From the NCBI GenBank assembly GCA_937897535.1, contig CALCQB010000275.1:1-17445 (forward strand): a DNA stretch of 17,445 bases. The letters are read 5' to 3'. The first letter of the stretch is position 1, and every line of letters starts with the position of its first letter. Shown piece by piece: positions 1-7,343 of the stretch. This DNA comes from an uncultured Novosphingobium sp. (GTDB lineage Bacteria; Pseudomonadota; Alphaproteobacteria; Sphingomonadales; Sphingomonadaceae). Made by a program: the position numbers and the translations under genes. Below the pieces are notes generated by a model. That model had not been told where the DNA came from, did no database searches, and worked only from the letters and a program-made list of their open reading frames with translations.

Positions 1-1
1 C

Positions 2-112
2 CTGAGGTCGCAAGGCACAACCACGCTCATCGCCGCGCTCACCAACCTTGGTAGCGTCACGATTGCTGATGAGGGCTGAAATGCTGGCGTATTTAAGGAT
101 GTCGCCGCATCG
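2..112 (+). pseudogene. possible decayed IS630-type transposase fragment
   Basis: The plus frame starting at base 2 reads TTTLIAALTNLG and then DEG, meets a TGA at 77-79, and resumes in the same frame with NAGVFKDV. This resembles the IS630-family block in which a TTT-(F/L)-xA-L stretch is followed by a DG-x-x-N-x-x-VF stretch. The in-frame stop and the loss of similarity afterwards suggest a remnant rather than a working gene. The 5' part lies outside the window and no terminal inverted repeat is visible. The call rests on remembered motif shape over about 35 residues, so chance resemblance is a real alternative. Confidence 0.3.
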
Positions 113-130
113 ATACCGCTGCATCAGGCT

Positions 131-451
131 CTAGTTGCCATCTGCATCGACCATGAAAACCATCGGCTTCCCGCGAGACTCAGGCTCCCAGCCGGCATGC
201 AAGGCTGCCTGAATTCCCCGTGATAAAATGGCGTCGTTGATCTGAAGACGGCCGCGCTGCATGCCCTTCAGCAGGCGCTTTGGCGGGGGAAATTCCAGCA
301 AGGCTCCGCGCTGGGTGCCCTTGCGCTGCAAGGCGACGGTCATGCCTTTCCATCCTTGAGACTCGCTCCACTGCGGCTCGCTGCGCAGCTCCCATTCATA
401 TTGAAGCCCGTCGACGTCGACGATACCGGAAAGCCTGTGGATGTTGCTCAT
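131..451 (-). CDS. conserved hypothetical protein, about 106 aa
   Basis: Function unknown. A soluble, mixed-charge protein with no signal peptide or membrane segment. The ATG at 451 (MSNIHRLSG) is preferred because the preceding residues from the alternative ATG at 487 are Arg/Ala-rich and look like translated leader. The body carries a DGLQYEWELRSEPQW segment, a basic LLEFPPPKR segment in the middle, and ends with SRGKPMVFMVDADGN. I have a vague impression of similar small proteins in sphingomonads but cannot name a family. It lies between a possible transposase remnant and tRNA-Leu, in the least GC-rich part of the window, so it may be island cargo. No clear Shine-Dalgarno sequence precedes either start. 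Confidence 0.6.
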   Translation of the reverse strand: MSNIHRLSGIVDVDGLQYEWELRSEPQWSESQGWKGMTVALQRKGTQRGALLEFPPPKRLLKGMQRGRLQINDAILSRGIQAALHAGWEPESRGKPMVFMVDADGN

Positions 452-572
452 GCGGGCACGCCTAGCAGATATATGACCACAAACCATCGCTCGGTTGCGA
501 TTTCCGCAGGGTTCTGCGACTTTCGAGCCTCATCACTCGAACCAAATCGTAACAGCAAATCGTTGCAAATAA

Positions 573-607
573 GCTGAGTAGACCGTCTATTTGACGATTT
601 ACTCAGC
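573..607 (-). terminator. hairpin terminator downstream of tRNA-Leu
   Basis: Bases 573-580 (GCTGAGTA) and 600-607 (TACTCAGC) form a perfect 8-bp inverted repeat. Inside it, 584-587 (CGTC) pairs with 593-596 (GACG) around a 5-base loop. Read on the minus strand, the stem is followed by TTATTT. It lies 13 bases beyond the CCA end of the tRNA gene, where a factor-independent terminator would be expected. Confidence 0.6.
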
Positions 608-620
608 GATTTCAATGAGT

Positions 621-707
621 TGGTGCCCAGAAGAGGACTCGAACCTCCACGCCCTTGCGAGCGCCAGCACCTGAAGCTGGTGCGTCTACCAATTCCGCCA
701 TCTGGGC
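621..707 (-). tRNA. tRNA-Leu, anticodon CAG
   Basis: The minus strand gives a complete type II (long variable arm) tRNA with encoded CCA. The acceptor stem GCCCAGA pairs with TCTGGGC, followed by discriminator A and CCA at 621-623. The anticodon stem CCAGC/GCTGG encloses loop TTCAGGT with CAG at positions 34-36, which reads CUG leucine codons. The T arm carries GGTTCGAGTCC. The gene is 87 nt including CCA. Its 3' end faces the region holding the hypothetical gene and the possible transposase remnant. Confidence 0.97.
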
Positions 708-751
708 ACGGGGCAGTCAGGCCGAAGCGCCGCTGCCGGGTAGGAGGGCGC

Positions 752-780
752 CACTAGCGGGGGGGTGGCGGGGTTGTCAA
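752..780 (-). promoter_or_regulatory. putative sigma-70-type promoter for tRNA-Leu
   Basis: On the minus strand a perfect TTGACA (775-780) is followed after exactly 17 bases by CTAGTG (752-757), a weak -10. The tRNA 5' end lies 45 bases further on. A strong -35 with a weak -10 is usual for alphaproteobacterial housekeeping promoters. The spacer contains a run of seven C on this strand. Confidence 0.45.
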
Positions 781-833
781 CGCTTGTTTGGTGCTGAATT
801 CGGCAAAACTGCTTGCCGCCGGGCCCGCGCTCT

Positions 834-859
834 GGAACCAATTGCAAATCGGGACCGAT
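834..859 (+). promoter_or_regulatory. weak candidate for an EcfG-type stress promoter
   Basis: GGAAC at 834-838 is separated by 17 bases from CGAT at 856-859. The general-stress sigma factor EcfG of alphaproteobacteria is known to use GGAAC, about 16-17 bases, then CGTT, so the second half has one mismatch. It lies 25 bases before the amidohydrolase ATG and could drive that gene and the photolyase behind it. This is a pattern match only. Confidence 0.22.
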
Positions 860-883
860 CGAGTCCCCGCGAGGAGAGTGACC

Positions 884-2614
884 ATGCCCCAGTTTGACCT
901 GATTATCCGCGGCGGGACGATCCACGACGGGACCGGTGCGGCGGGCCGGGTTGGCGATGTCGCGGTCAAGGACGGGCGGATCGCGGCGGTGGGCGAGGTT
1001 GCAGGCGATGGCGCGGCGGAGATCGATGCGGCGGGGCTGCTGGTCACCCCGGGCTTCGTCGACGTCCACACCCACTATGACGGTCAGGTCACCTGGGAAA
1101 GCCGGCTGTCGCCCTCGTCCGGGCACGGGGTGACCACGGTGGTGATGGGCAACTGCGGGGTCGGGTTCGCGCCGTGCCGTCCCGGCCAGCGCGGGATGCT
1201 GGTCAAGCTGATGGAGGGGGTGGAGGACATTCCCGAAGTGGTGATGACCGAGGGCCTGCCGTGGAACTGGGAGACGTTCCCCGAATACCTCGATGCGCTG
1301 GCGGCGCGGCGGCTCGATATCGATGTCGCAGCGCAGATCCCGCATTCGGCCTTGCGGGTCTATGTTATGGGGGAACGCGCGGCGCGGCAGGAAGCGCCGA
1401 CCGCGGCGGACCTGGCGGCGATGCGCGGGCTGGTGACCGAGGGGATCGCGGCGGGGGCCTTCGGGGTCACCACCTCGCGCAATGTCATGCACCGGACCAA
1501 AGCCGGGGAGCTGGCGCCGAGCCTCCATTCCGATGTCGACGAGCTGTGCGCGCTGGCTGGCGGGCTGAACGATGCCGGGGCCGGCGTGTTCCAGATCATC
1601 CCGGCCCCTTCTGAGCCGGCCGAGGTCGAATTCCCGATCCTGCGGCAGGTCGCCGAGAGCTCGGGCCGGCCGGTCTCGTTCACGCTGCTCGAGGTGCCGG
1701 GGCAGCCGGGCGCGGGCTGGCGGCATCATCTGGCCGGGCTTGAGCAAGCCGCCGCCGATGGCCTGACCATGCGCGGGCAGGTTGCGCCGCGCCCGGTGGG
1801 GATGTTCTTCGGGCTCGACCTGTCGCTGCACCATTTCAGCAGCCACCCGAGCTACAAGGCGATCGCCGAGCTGCCCCTGGCCGAGCGGGTAGCGATCCTG
1901 CGCGATCCGGCGTTCCGGGCCAAGCTGTTGGCCGAGCAGCCCGAGGACAGCAATCCGACCACGCTGATGCTGATCGCGGCGTTCCGCGCGGCCTATCAGT
2001 GGGACCAGCTGCCGAATTACGAGCCGCGCCGCGAAGACCGGGTCGATGCGCGGGCCGAGGCGGCGGGCCGGTCGCTCGACGAATATGCCTACGATGCCTT
2101 GCTCGGCAACGATGGCCACGCGGTGTTCTATCTGCCGGCCGCGAACTATACCGAGGGCAACCTCAAGGCGGTGCGCGAGATGCTCGGCAATCCGCACACG
2201 CTGATGGCGCTGGCCGATGGCGGGGCGCATTACGGGCTGATCTGCGACGCCAGCTTCCCGACCTATTTCCTCCAGCGCTGGGTCCGCGATGCCGCGCCGG
2301 ACGAGGCGATCGGCCTGCCCGAGGCGATCGCCGAGCTGACCGGCAAGGCCGCCGCGCTGATCGGGCTGACCGATCGCGGGCGGATCGCGGTGGGGATGAA
2401 GGCTGACCTCAACGTGATCGACCTCGCGGCGCTCAAGCTGCACGTGCCGACGATTGAATACGATCTGCCGGCCGGGGGCAAGCGGATGCACCAGAAGGCC
2501 GACGGGATTGTGCTGACGGTGGTTTCGGGCGAGGTGACCTACCGCGGCGGGGTCCACACCGGGGCGCTGCCGGGGCGGCTGGTCCGGCGCGGGGAGCTGG
2601 CCGCCGCCGCCTGA
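884..2614 (+). CDS. amidohydrolase, N-acyl-D-amino-acid deacylase (D-aminoacylase) family
   Basis: A metal-dependent hydrolase of the amidohydrolase superfamily, 576 residues, expected to cleave an N-acyl or cyclic amide bond in the cytoplasm. The N-terminal beta domain (LIIRGGTIHDGTG) leads into the metal-binding HTH at residues 62-64 in VDVHTHYDGQ. NCGVGFAPC begins at residue 90; its Cys91 matches the cysteine metal ligand of D-aminoacylases. The late catalytic aspartate is D445 in DGGAHYG. A C-terminal segment (GRIAVGMKADLNVIDL) returns to the small beta domain. The ATG at 884 is chosen because GAGGAG at 871-876 is a good ribosome-binding site and the family begins there. The next gene on the strand starts 56 bases later, so cotranscription is possible. 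The substrate cannot be read from sequence: D-amino acid derivatives are the family default, but many relatives act on other compounds. Confidence 0.9.
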   Translation: MPQFDLIIRGGTIHDGTGAAGRVGDVAVKDGRIAAVGEVAGDGAAEIDAAGLLVTPGFVDVHTHYDGQVTWESRLSPSSGHGVTTVVMGNCGVGFAPCRPGQRGMLVKLMEGVEDIPEVVMTEGLPWNWETFPEYLDALAARRLDIDVAAQIPHSALRVYVMGERAARQEAPTAADLAAMRGLVTEGIAAGAFGVTTSRNVMHRTKAGELAPSLHSDVDELCALAGGLNDAGAGVFQIIPAPSEPAEVEFPILRQVAESSGRPVSFTLLEVPGQPGAGWRHHLAGLEQAAADGLTMRGQVAPRPVGMFFGLDLSLHHFSSHPSYKAIAELPLAERVAILRDPAFRAKLLAEQPEDSNPTTLMLIAAFRAAYQWDQLPNYEPRREDRVDARAEAAGRSLDEYAYDALLGNDGHAVFYLPAANYTEGNLKAVREMLGNPHTLMALADGGAHYGLICDASFPTYFLQRWVRDAAPDEAIGLPEAIAELTGKAAALIGLTDRGRIAVGMKADLNVIDLAALKLHVPTIEYDLPAGGKRMHQKADGIVLTVVSGEVTYRGGVHTGALPGRLVRRGELAAAA

Positions 2615-2670
2615 GCCGCTTCCCCCCGGGACAGGCTGGCGGCGCGGGGCCGGGTCCCTAGAGCCGCTGG

Positions 2671-4182
2671 ATGCGCGGACGTCTGATCCTGATCCTGGGC
2701 GACCAACTGAGCCCCGGGCTGTCGTCGCTGCAGGCGGGCGACCCGGCGACCGACCGGGTGCTGCTGGCCGAGGTGATGGCCGAGGCGAGCTATGTCCCGC
2801 ACCACAAGAAGAAGCTGGCCTTCGTCTTTTCCGCGATGCGCCATTTCGCCGATGAACTGCGCGGGCTGGGCTGGCAGGTCGACTATGTGAAGCTGGACGA
2901 TCCCGGCAACAGCGGCTCGCTCGGCGGCGAAGTGCAGCAGGCGCTGGGGCGGCACGGGCTGACCCGGGTGCTGGTGACCGAGCCGGGCGAATGGCGGCTG
3001 CTGAATGAAATGCACGGCTGGCCCGATTGCGAACTGCTGCCGGATCACCGCTTCCTCGCCGATCGCCACGGCTTTGCCGACTGGGCCGAGGGCCGCAAGG
3101 GCCTCAGGATGGAGCATTTCTACCGGCTGATGCGGCGCAAGACCGGATTGTTGATGGAGGGCGACCAACCGGCCGGGGGGCGCTGGAACTTCGACGCCGA
3201 AAACCGCAGCAAGGCCGATCCCGATCTGCTGCTGCCGCGCCCGCCGCGGTTCGCACCGGACGCGATCACCCGCGAAGTACTGGATCTGGTGGCGGCACGC
3301 TTTCCGGACAATTTCGGCACGCTCGAGCCGTTCTGGTTCGCGGTGACCCGCGCCGATGCCGAGGCGGCCTTTGCCCATTTCGTCAGGCACGCGCTGCCGC
3401 AGTTCGGGACCTATCAGGATGCCATGCTGGAGGGGCAGGCGTTCCTCTATCACGCGGTGGTTTCGCCATACCTCAACGCCGGACTGCTCGATCCGCTGGC
3501 GATGTGCCGCACGGTCGAGGCGGAATGGCGCGCCGGTCGGGTTCCGCTCAACAGCGCGGAGGGGTTCATCCGCCAGGTGATCGGCTGGCGCGAATTCGTC
3601 CGCGGGATCTACTGGTGGAACATGCCGGGGTACGAGCGGGTCAATGCCCTAGAGGCGCAGCGCCCGCTACCGGCGTTCTACTGGACGGCGGATACCAAGA
3701 TGGCCTGCGTCTCGGCCTGCGTCAGCCAGACCCGCGACGAGGCCTATGCGCACCATATCCAGCGGCTGATGGTGACCGGCAACTTCGCACTGCTGGCCGG
3801 GATCGACCCGCACGCGCTGCACGAATGGTATCTGGCGGTCTATGCCGACGCCTACGAATGGGTCGAGCTGCCCAATACAGTGGGGATGAGCCAGTTTGCC
3901 GACGGCGGCCTGCTGGCGAGCAAGCCCTATGCGGCGAGCGGGGCCTATATCGACCGAATGAGCAACTATTGCCGGGGCTGCGCTTATGACGTGAAGGCCA
4001 AGGCCGGGGCGGACGCGTGCCCGTTCAACCTGCTGTACTGGCACTTCATCGCCCGCCACCGGAACCGGATTTCCCGCAATCCGCGGATGGCGCAGATGGT
4101 CCGGACCTGGGACAAGTTCGCGCCCGAAAAACAGGACCAGCTATGGCGCGATGCCGAGCGGTTTCTGGACGGACTTGGCTGA
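2671..4182 (+). CDS. FeS-cluster photolyase / cryptochrome (FeS-BCP, PhrB-like)
   Basis: A flavoprotein of the FeS-BCP / CryPro group, 503 residues, whose characterised members repair (6-4) photoproducts using FAD and light, with 6,7-dimethyl-8-ribityllumazine as antenna. The N-terminal alpha/beta domain opens with RLILILGDQLSPGLSSL, the typical start, which supports the ATG at 2671 despite a weak ribosome-binding site. The C-terminal FAD domain carries YAHHIQRLMVTGNFALL and ADAYEWVELPN, both diagnostic. Likely [4Fe-4S] ligands are C346 (in KMACVSAC) with C434, C437 and C450 (YCRGC and DACPFN); C350 is an extra cysteine. The last 42 bases overlap, in antisense, the 3' end of the DUF2256 gene. 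Repair activity versus a purely sensory cryptochrome role cannot be decided from sequence. Confidence 0.93.
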   Translation: MRGRLILILGDQLSPGLSSLQAGDPATDRVLLAEVMAEASYVPHHKKKLAFVFSAMRHFADELRGLGWQVDYVKLDDPGNSGSLGGEVQQALGRHGLTRVLVTEPGEWRLLNEMHGWPDCELLPDHRFLADRHGFADWAEGRKGLRMEHFYRLMRRKTGLLMEGDQPAGGRWNFDAENRSKADPDLLLPRPPRFAPDAITREVLDLVAARFPDNFGTLEPFWFAVTRADAEAAFAHFVRHALPQFGTYQDAMLEGQAFLYHAVVSPYLNAGLLDPLAMCRTVEAEWRAGRVPLNSAEGFIRQVIGWREFVRGIYWWNMPGYERVNALEAQRPLPAFYWTADTKMACVSACVSQTRDEAYAHHIQRLMVTGNFALLAGIDPHALHEWYLAVYADAYEWVELPNTVGMSQFADGGLLASKPYAASGAYIDRMSNYCRGCAYDVKAKAGADACPFNLLYWHFIARHRNRISRNPRMAQMVRTWDKFAPEKQDQLWRDAERFLDGLG

Positions 4183-4311
4183 CCGGCAACGGTCCGAACA
4201 GAACTTCACATTGTCCCAGTCGCGCGCCCATTTCTTGCGCCAGGTGAACGGCAGGCCGCAAGCGGCGCAGGTCTTGCTGGGGAGGTCGGCCTTGCGGCGC
4301 ATCTTTGGCAT
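4141..4311 (-). CDS. DUF2256 small zinc-ribbon protein
   Basis: A 56-residue protein that short-ORF filters would miss. It reads MPKMRRKADLPSKTC, then CGLPFTWRKKWARDWDNVKF, then CSDRCR, the DUF2256 pattern. Cysteines C15-x2-C18 and C38-x3-C42 form a probable zinc site, with the invariant-looking basic/aromatic FTWRKKW segment between them. The molecular function is unknown. Genes of this family are, from memory, often found next to FeS-type photolyases. The ATG follows the SDR stop by a single base (TGA-G-ATG), implying translational coupling. Its TAG at 4141-4143 lies inside the photolyase reading frame, giving a 42-base convergent overlap. Confidence 0.88.
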   Translation of the reverse strand: MPKMRRKADLPSKTCAACGLPFTWRKKWARDWDNVKFCSDRCRSAKSVQKPLGIAP

Positions 4312-4312
4312 C

Positions 4313-5041
4313 TCAGTAAGGGATCCGGGTGCCGTCCCAGGCGAACAGCCCGCCGCTGTCGGCCGGGGTCAGATCAGCGATCACCGCCAGCAACTGCCCG
4401 GCGGCCTGATCGGGCGAGAACAGCTTGCCGGGGGGAAGCCCGCGCTGGAACGGGGCAGACAGGGCACTGTCGACCGTACCAGGATGCAGCGCAGCGGCGA
4501 CCGCCTGCGGATGGCTGCGCGCGAGTTCGATCGCGAAGTTCCGGACCAGCATGTTGAGCGCGGCCTTGCTCGCGCGGTAGGAATGCCACCCGCCCAGCCG
4601 GTTGTCACCGATCGAGCCGACCTTGGCCGAGAGCACGGCAAAGACGGCGCGGGTATTGCGGGGCATCAGCGGCAGGAAATGCTTGGCGATCAGCGCCGGG
4701 CCGATTGCGTTGGCGGCATAGGCCTCGGCCATCGCCGCCGGATCGAGGCCGCGCCAGCTCTTCTCCGGGGCGATGTCGCGTGCCGGATCGTGCAACAGGC
4801 CGGTGGCAACGATCACCAGCGCGGGTGGCGCATCAAGTGCGGCTGCCGCGACCGCGATGCTGGCTTCGTCGGCCAGGTCGAAAGCGAAGCGCGTTGCCCC
4901 CGGCGGTACGGCTGCCGCGCTGCGCACCCCGGCGTGGACTGCACCGAATTCGTCGCTTGCGATCAGCCGCTCGGTCAACGCCCGGCCGATCGCGCCGCTC
5001 GCACCAAACACCACGGCTGAGAATGGCGAGGGGGTAATCAC
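4313..5041 (-). CDS. SDR-family NAD(P)-dependent oxidoreductase
   Basis: A classical-type short-chain dehydrogenase. The Rossmann motif SAVVFGASGAIGRAL lies near the N-terminus and the catalytic YRASK motif (preceded by GGWHS) is present, with LHPGTVDSALSAPF downstream. In light-regulated photolyase clusters a CsgA/SDR-like protein is a recurrent neighbour, but the substrate is unknown. The frame is open upstream to an ATG at 5146. I prefer the GTG at 5041, which gives 242 residues, because the extension (CRIKAERLLTATW...) is unlike an SDR N-terminus and would overlap the start region of the divergent DUF3429 gene. The stop is one base before the DUF2256 ATG. The exact start is the weakest part of this call. 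Confidence 0.85.
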   Translation of the reverse strand: MITPSPFSAVVFGASGAIGRALTERLIASDEFGAVHAGVRSAAAVPPGATRFAFDLADEASIAVAAAALDAPPALVIVATGLLHDPARDIAPEKSWRGLDPAAMAEAYAANAIGPALIAKHFLPLMPRNTRAVFAVLSAKVGSIGDNRLGGWHSYRASKAALNMLVRNFAIELARSHPQAVAAALHPGTVDSALSAPFQRGLPPGKLFSPDQAAGQLLAVIADLTPADSGGLFAWDGTRIPY

Positions 5042-5144
5042 CAGTGGGACGTGCCCGATGCCGCGCCACGCAGTAACCTGCCGATTGGGGCACTGGCCTA
5101 TGAGCCATGTTGCCGTGAGCAAGCGTTCGGCCTTGATGCGGCAC

Positions 5145-5597
5145 ATGCAGCCTGACTCATTACCTTTGCCCGTGAGAATCTTCGGCCTGGCCGGGATTTT
5201 GCCGCAAATCGCCTGTCTGGCGATCGCTTTGACCTTGCCGGACTGGCGCTGGACGGCGCTGGCGGCGGGTTGCTTTTACGCCGCGCTCATTCTCGCGTTT
5301 CTTGGCGGACTATGGTGGATGCAGGCGATGCTGCGCGGCGAGCGCGGGTGGGAGCCTTATGTCTTCGCCGTGCTGCCCAGTCTTGGTGGTCTGGCGGCCT
5401 TGCTGCCGTGGAGCCTCGGCTGGACCTGGCCCGGACCATCGCTTGTGCTGCTGGGACTGGCGTTGCTGCTGAGCCCGCTGATTGACCGCTATCTCGCGCG
5501 ATTTCTGCCGGTCCCGTCCGGTTGGCTGCGATTGCGACTGATCATGGCGAGCGGGCTGGGCGGGCATACCCTGCTGATGGGTCTCAGTTCGCCCTAG
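5145..5597 (+). CDS. DUF3429 integral membrane protein
   Basis: A 150-residue hydrophobic protein with about four to five predicted membrane helices: near residues 12-32, 36-57 (with the GGLWWM motif), 70-86, 91-110 and 130-146. The opening VRIFGLAGILPQIACLA and the LAFLGGLWWMQAM segment fit the DUF3429 family. Function is unknown; relatives recur beside photolyase and FAD-oxidoreductase genes. Start alternatives are in-frame ATGs at 5136 and 5100. None has a strong ribosome-binding site, and 5145 was chosen from the hydrophobic domain boundary. It is divergent from the SDR gene and stops one base before the stop of the convergent FAD oxidoreductase gene. Confidence 0.82.
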   Translation: MQPDSLPLPVRIFGLAGILPQIACLAIALTLPDWRWTALAAGCFYAALILAFLGGLWWMQAMLRGERGWEPYVFAVLPSLGGLAALLPWSLGWTWPGPSLVLLGLALLLSPLIDRYLARFLPVPSGWLRLRLIMASGLGGHTLLMGLSSP

Positions 5598-5598
5598 C

Positions 5599-6576
5599 TC
5601 ACTTGGCGGCTAACAAGGGTCGCTCGGACACGTCGGCTTGCCACATTGCGATAACCTTGTCGGCCAGCTCCGAGCCCGAACGCCAGGCCCCTTCGACCTG
5701 CGGCCCCATGCACCAGTCGCCGCAGGCACCCAGCCGCAGTTCGGGGTTCCACAGTGCTTCGCCGTGCTGGCCGTAGGACAGGGAAAAGCGCCAGCGATGG
5801 GCCTTGAGGAAGATCGGTTCGGGCAGGGCCTGGCCCGCTTCGGCGGCGAACAGCGCGAGCAGCTGGATCGCCACCTCCTCACGGTCGGCTTCTAGCGCCT
5901 GCTGCGACCACTCGGGCCCGGCCTGGATCACCCAGCATTCGGCCGGGCCGCGCCCCGGCTTGGAATTGTTGCGCGCGGCCCAGGCGATCGCGCCGCGGTC
6001 GCGCAGAAAAGCGGGCAGGCCGGGCAGAGGTTCGGCGAAGGCGGCCATCACCGTCCAGCATGGGCGCGAGCGGGCCGAGGCTGCTTCGCGCGCCATGTCG
6101 AGATCGTGCAGCGACAGCAGCGGCGCAGCCTGTTCCGACGGAATCGCTATCACCAGCGCGGCGAATGGACCGTCGTTCAGCCCGGGTCCGCGCACGAACC
6201 AGTCCTGCCCGCGGTGTTCGATCCGCTGGACCAGCGCGCCAAACCGCACATCGTGTTCGCCGCATTGCGCCGCGATCAGGCTGCTCATCGCCGGCACCCC
6301 GACCAGCGCACCCTCCGGGCCATCCGGCCATTCGGCAATCAGCCCCGACCGGCGCCAGTCAGCGATCTGCGCGGCGAAGGCTCCGTCACCTGGCTCGACG
6401 TACTGGCAGCCGAAATCCCAAGTTAAATCATCGAGGTGCAAGGTCGAAAGTCGCCCGCCGGGGCGCTTGCCCTTGTCGAACAGAACCACATCGCAGCCTT
6501 CGGACTTGAGCCGCGTGGCACAGGCCAATCCAGCGATCCCGGCGCCGACGATTCCGATTTTCAGCGCCGCTGCCAC
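5599..6576 (-). CDS. FAD-dependent oxidoreductase (renalase / amine-oxidase-like)
   Basis: A 325-residue flavoprotein. The dinucleotide-binding motif G11-x-G13-x-x-G16 (GIVGAGIAGLACATRL) is followed by an acidic residue at the end of strand 2 (VVLFDKG) and the RPGGRLST motif typical of amine-oxidase/renalase-type FAD proteins. The C-terminal GDWCMGPQVEGAWRSG segment closes the FAD site. The substrate is unknown. Its start is six bases after the folE stop, so the two form an operon. Similar NAD/FAD-dependent oxidoreductases accompany photolyase and folE in light-induced gene sets of other proteobacteria, pointing to a photoprotective or redox role (inference). Confidence 0.85.
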   Translation of the reverse strand: MAAALKIGIVGAGIAGLACATRLKSEGCDVVLFDKGKRPGGRLSTLHLDDLTWDFGCQYVEPGDGAFAAQIADWRRSGLIAEWPDGPEGALVGVPAMSSLIAAQCGEHDVRFGALVQRIEHRGQDWFVRGPGLNDGPFAALVIAIPSEQAAPLLSLHDLDMAREAASARSRPCWTVMAAFAEPLPGLPAFLRDRGAIAWAARNNSKPGRGPAECWVIQAGPEWSQQALEADREEVAIQLLALFAAEAGQALPEPIFLKAHRWRFSLSYGQHGEALWNPELRLGACGDWCMGPQVEGAWRSGSELADKVIAMWQADVSERPLLAAK

Positions 6577-6582
6577 GCTGCG

Positions 6583-7197
6583 TCAACCATGGCCCATCAG
6601 CGCCAGAACTTCCTTGCGGCTGCTCGGGTCGTTGCGGAAACAGCCCAGCACCTTGCTGGTCACCATGTCGACCCCGTGGGTGCGGACTCCGCGCCCGGTC
6701 ATGCAGCCGTGTTGGGCCTTGATCACCACCGCGACGCCGAGCGGATTGAGGTTCTCCCACACGCATTGCGCCACTTCGGCGGTCAGGCGCTCCTGAATTT
6801 GCAGCCGCCGGGCATAGCCATGCAGCACGCGGGCCAGCTTGGAAATGCCGACCACTCGGTCGGTCGGCAAATAGGCGATCGAGGCGGTGCCGACGATCGG
6901 CGCGAGATGATGCTCGCAATGCGAATGAAACGGAATGTCACGCAGCAGCACGACTTCGTCATAGCCCGCAACTTCTTCGAAAGTGCGCTGCAGATGGATC
7001 GCCGGGTCTTCGTCATAGCCAGCGCAGTATTCCTTCCAGGCCCGGCCATAGCGGGCAGGGGTGTCGAGCAGGCCTTCGCGGGTCGGATCGTCGCCGGCCC
7101 AGCGCAGCAGGGTGCGGACCGCTTCCTGCACTTCGTGGGGAACAGGAAGCTTGTCGGTCGCGGCTTCAGGCACCAGATGGCCGTGCATGAGGTTCAT
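6583..7197 (-). CDS. folE: GTP cyclohydrolase I
   Basis: Converts GTP to 7,8-dihydroneopterin triphosphate, the first step to tetrahydrofolate and other pterins. It has 204 residues, normal for the type I enzyme. Zinc ligands are C94 and H97 in HSHCEHHLAP and C165 in QHGCMTGRGV. The core signature GISKLARVLHGYARRLQIQERLT and the C-terminal TSKVLGCFR are intact. The ATG at 7197 is preceded on the minus strand by AGGGA (7204-7208) with a 6-base spacer. It heads a two-gene operon with the FAD oxidoreductase and is divergent from the LOV-HTH regulator. It may be the housekeeping folE or a light-induced second copy; extra folE copies occur in light-inducible regulons of other bacteria. Confidence 0.95.
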   Translation of the reverse strand: MNLMHGHLVPEAATDKLPVPHEVQEAVRTLLRWAGDDPTREGLLDTPARYGRAWKEYCAGYDEDPAIHLQRTFEEVAGYDEVVLLRDIPFHSHCEHHLAPIVGTASIAYLPTDRVVGISKLARVLHGYARRLQIQERLTAEVAQCVWENLNPLGVAVVIKAQHGCMTGRGVRTHGVDMVTSKVLGCFRNDPSSRKEVLALMGHG

Positions 7198-7224
7198 GAC
7201 AAATCCCTGTACTGGAGTTTCTGC

Positions 7225-7264
7225 CGGTCGCCGTCGGGAGGGGGATGGGCGTTGGCGGCGACCG
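7225..7264. repeat. 9-bp inverted repeat in the folE / LOV-HTH divergent region
   Basis: CGGTCGCCG at 7225-7233 is perfectly inverted as CGGCGACCG at 7256-7264, with 22 bases between. It sits 28 bases upstream of the folE start and about 80 bases upstream of the LOV-HTH start. It could be a dimer operator or a hairpin in the folE leader RNA. Nothing here proves either, and GC-rich DNA gives chance repeats. Confidence 0.4.
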
Positions 7265-7343
7265 ACATCTTCGAACTAGGTTTTCGCGGTGGAGTCTGCG
7301 ATATGGCCATACGGGTAGTGGAGTGGGGGATGCTGGAGTGCCG

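Noticed and set aside
686..2557. Very long open frame antisense to the amidohydrolase
   Set aside because: It is rich in Arg, Gln, His and Pro with no recognisable motif, and mirrors a clear enzyme gene. Long antisense frames are common in GC-rich coding DNA.
4773..5144. Upstream extension of the DUF3429 frame
   Set aside because: The extension runs antisense through the SDR coding region and is Ala/Arg/Pro-rich; the membrane protein begins at one of the ATGs between 5100 and 5145.
7266..7290. CTAGG-containing stretch as an EL222 binding site
   Set aside because: Known EL222 targets contain TAGG/TAGT-like cores, but a match this short is expected by chance and no second half-site is visible.
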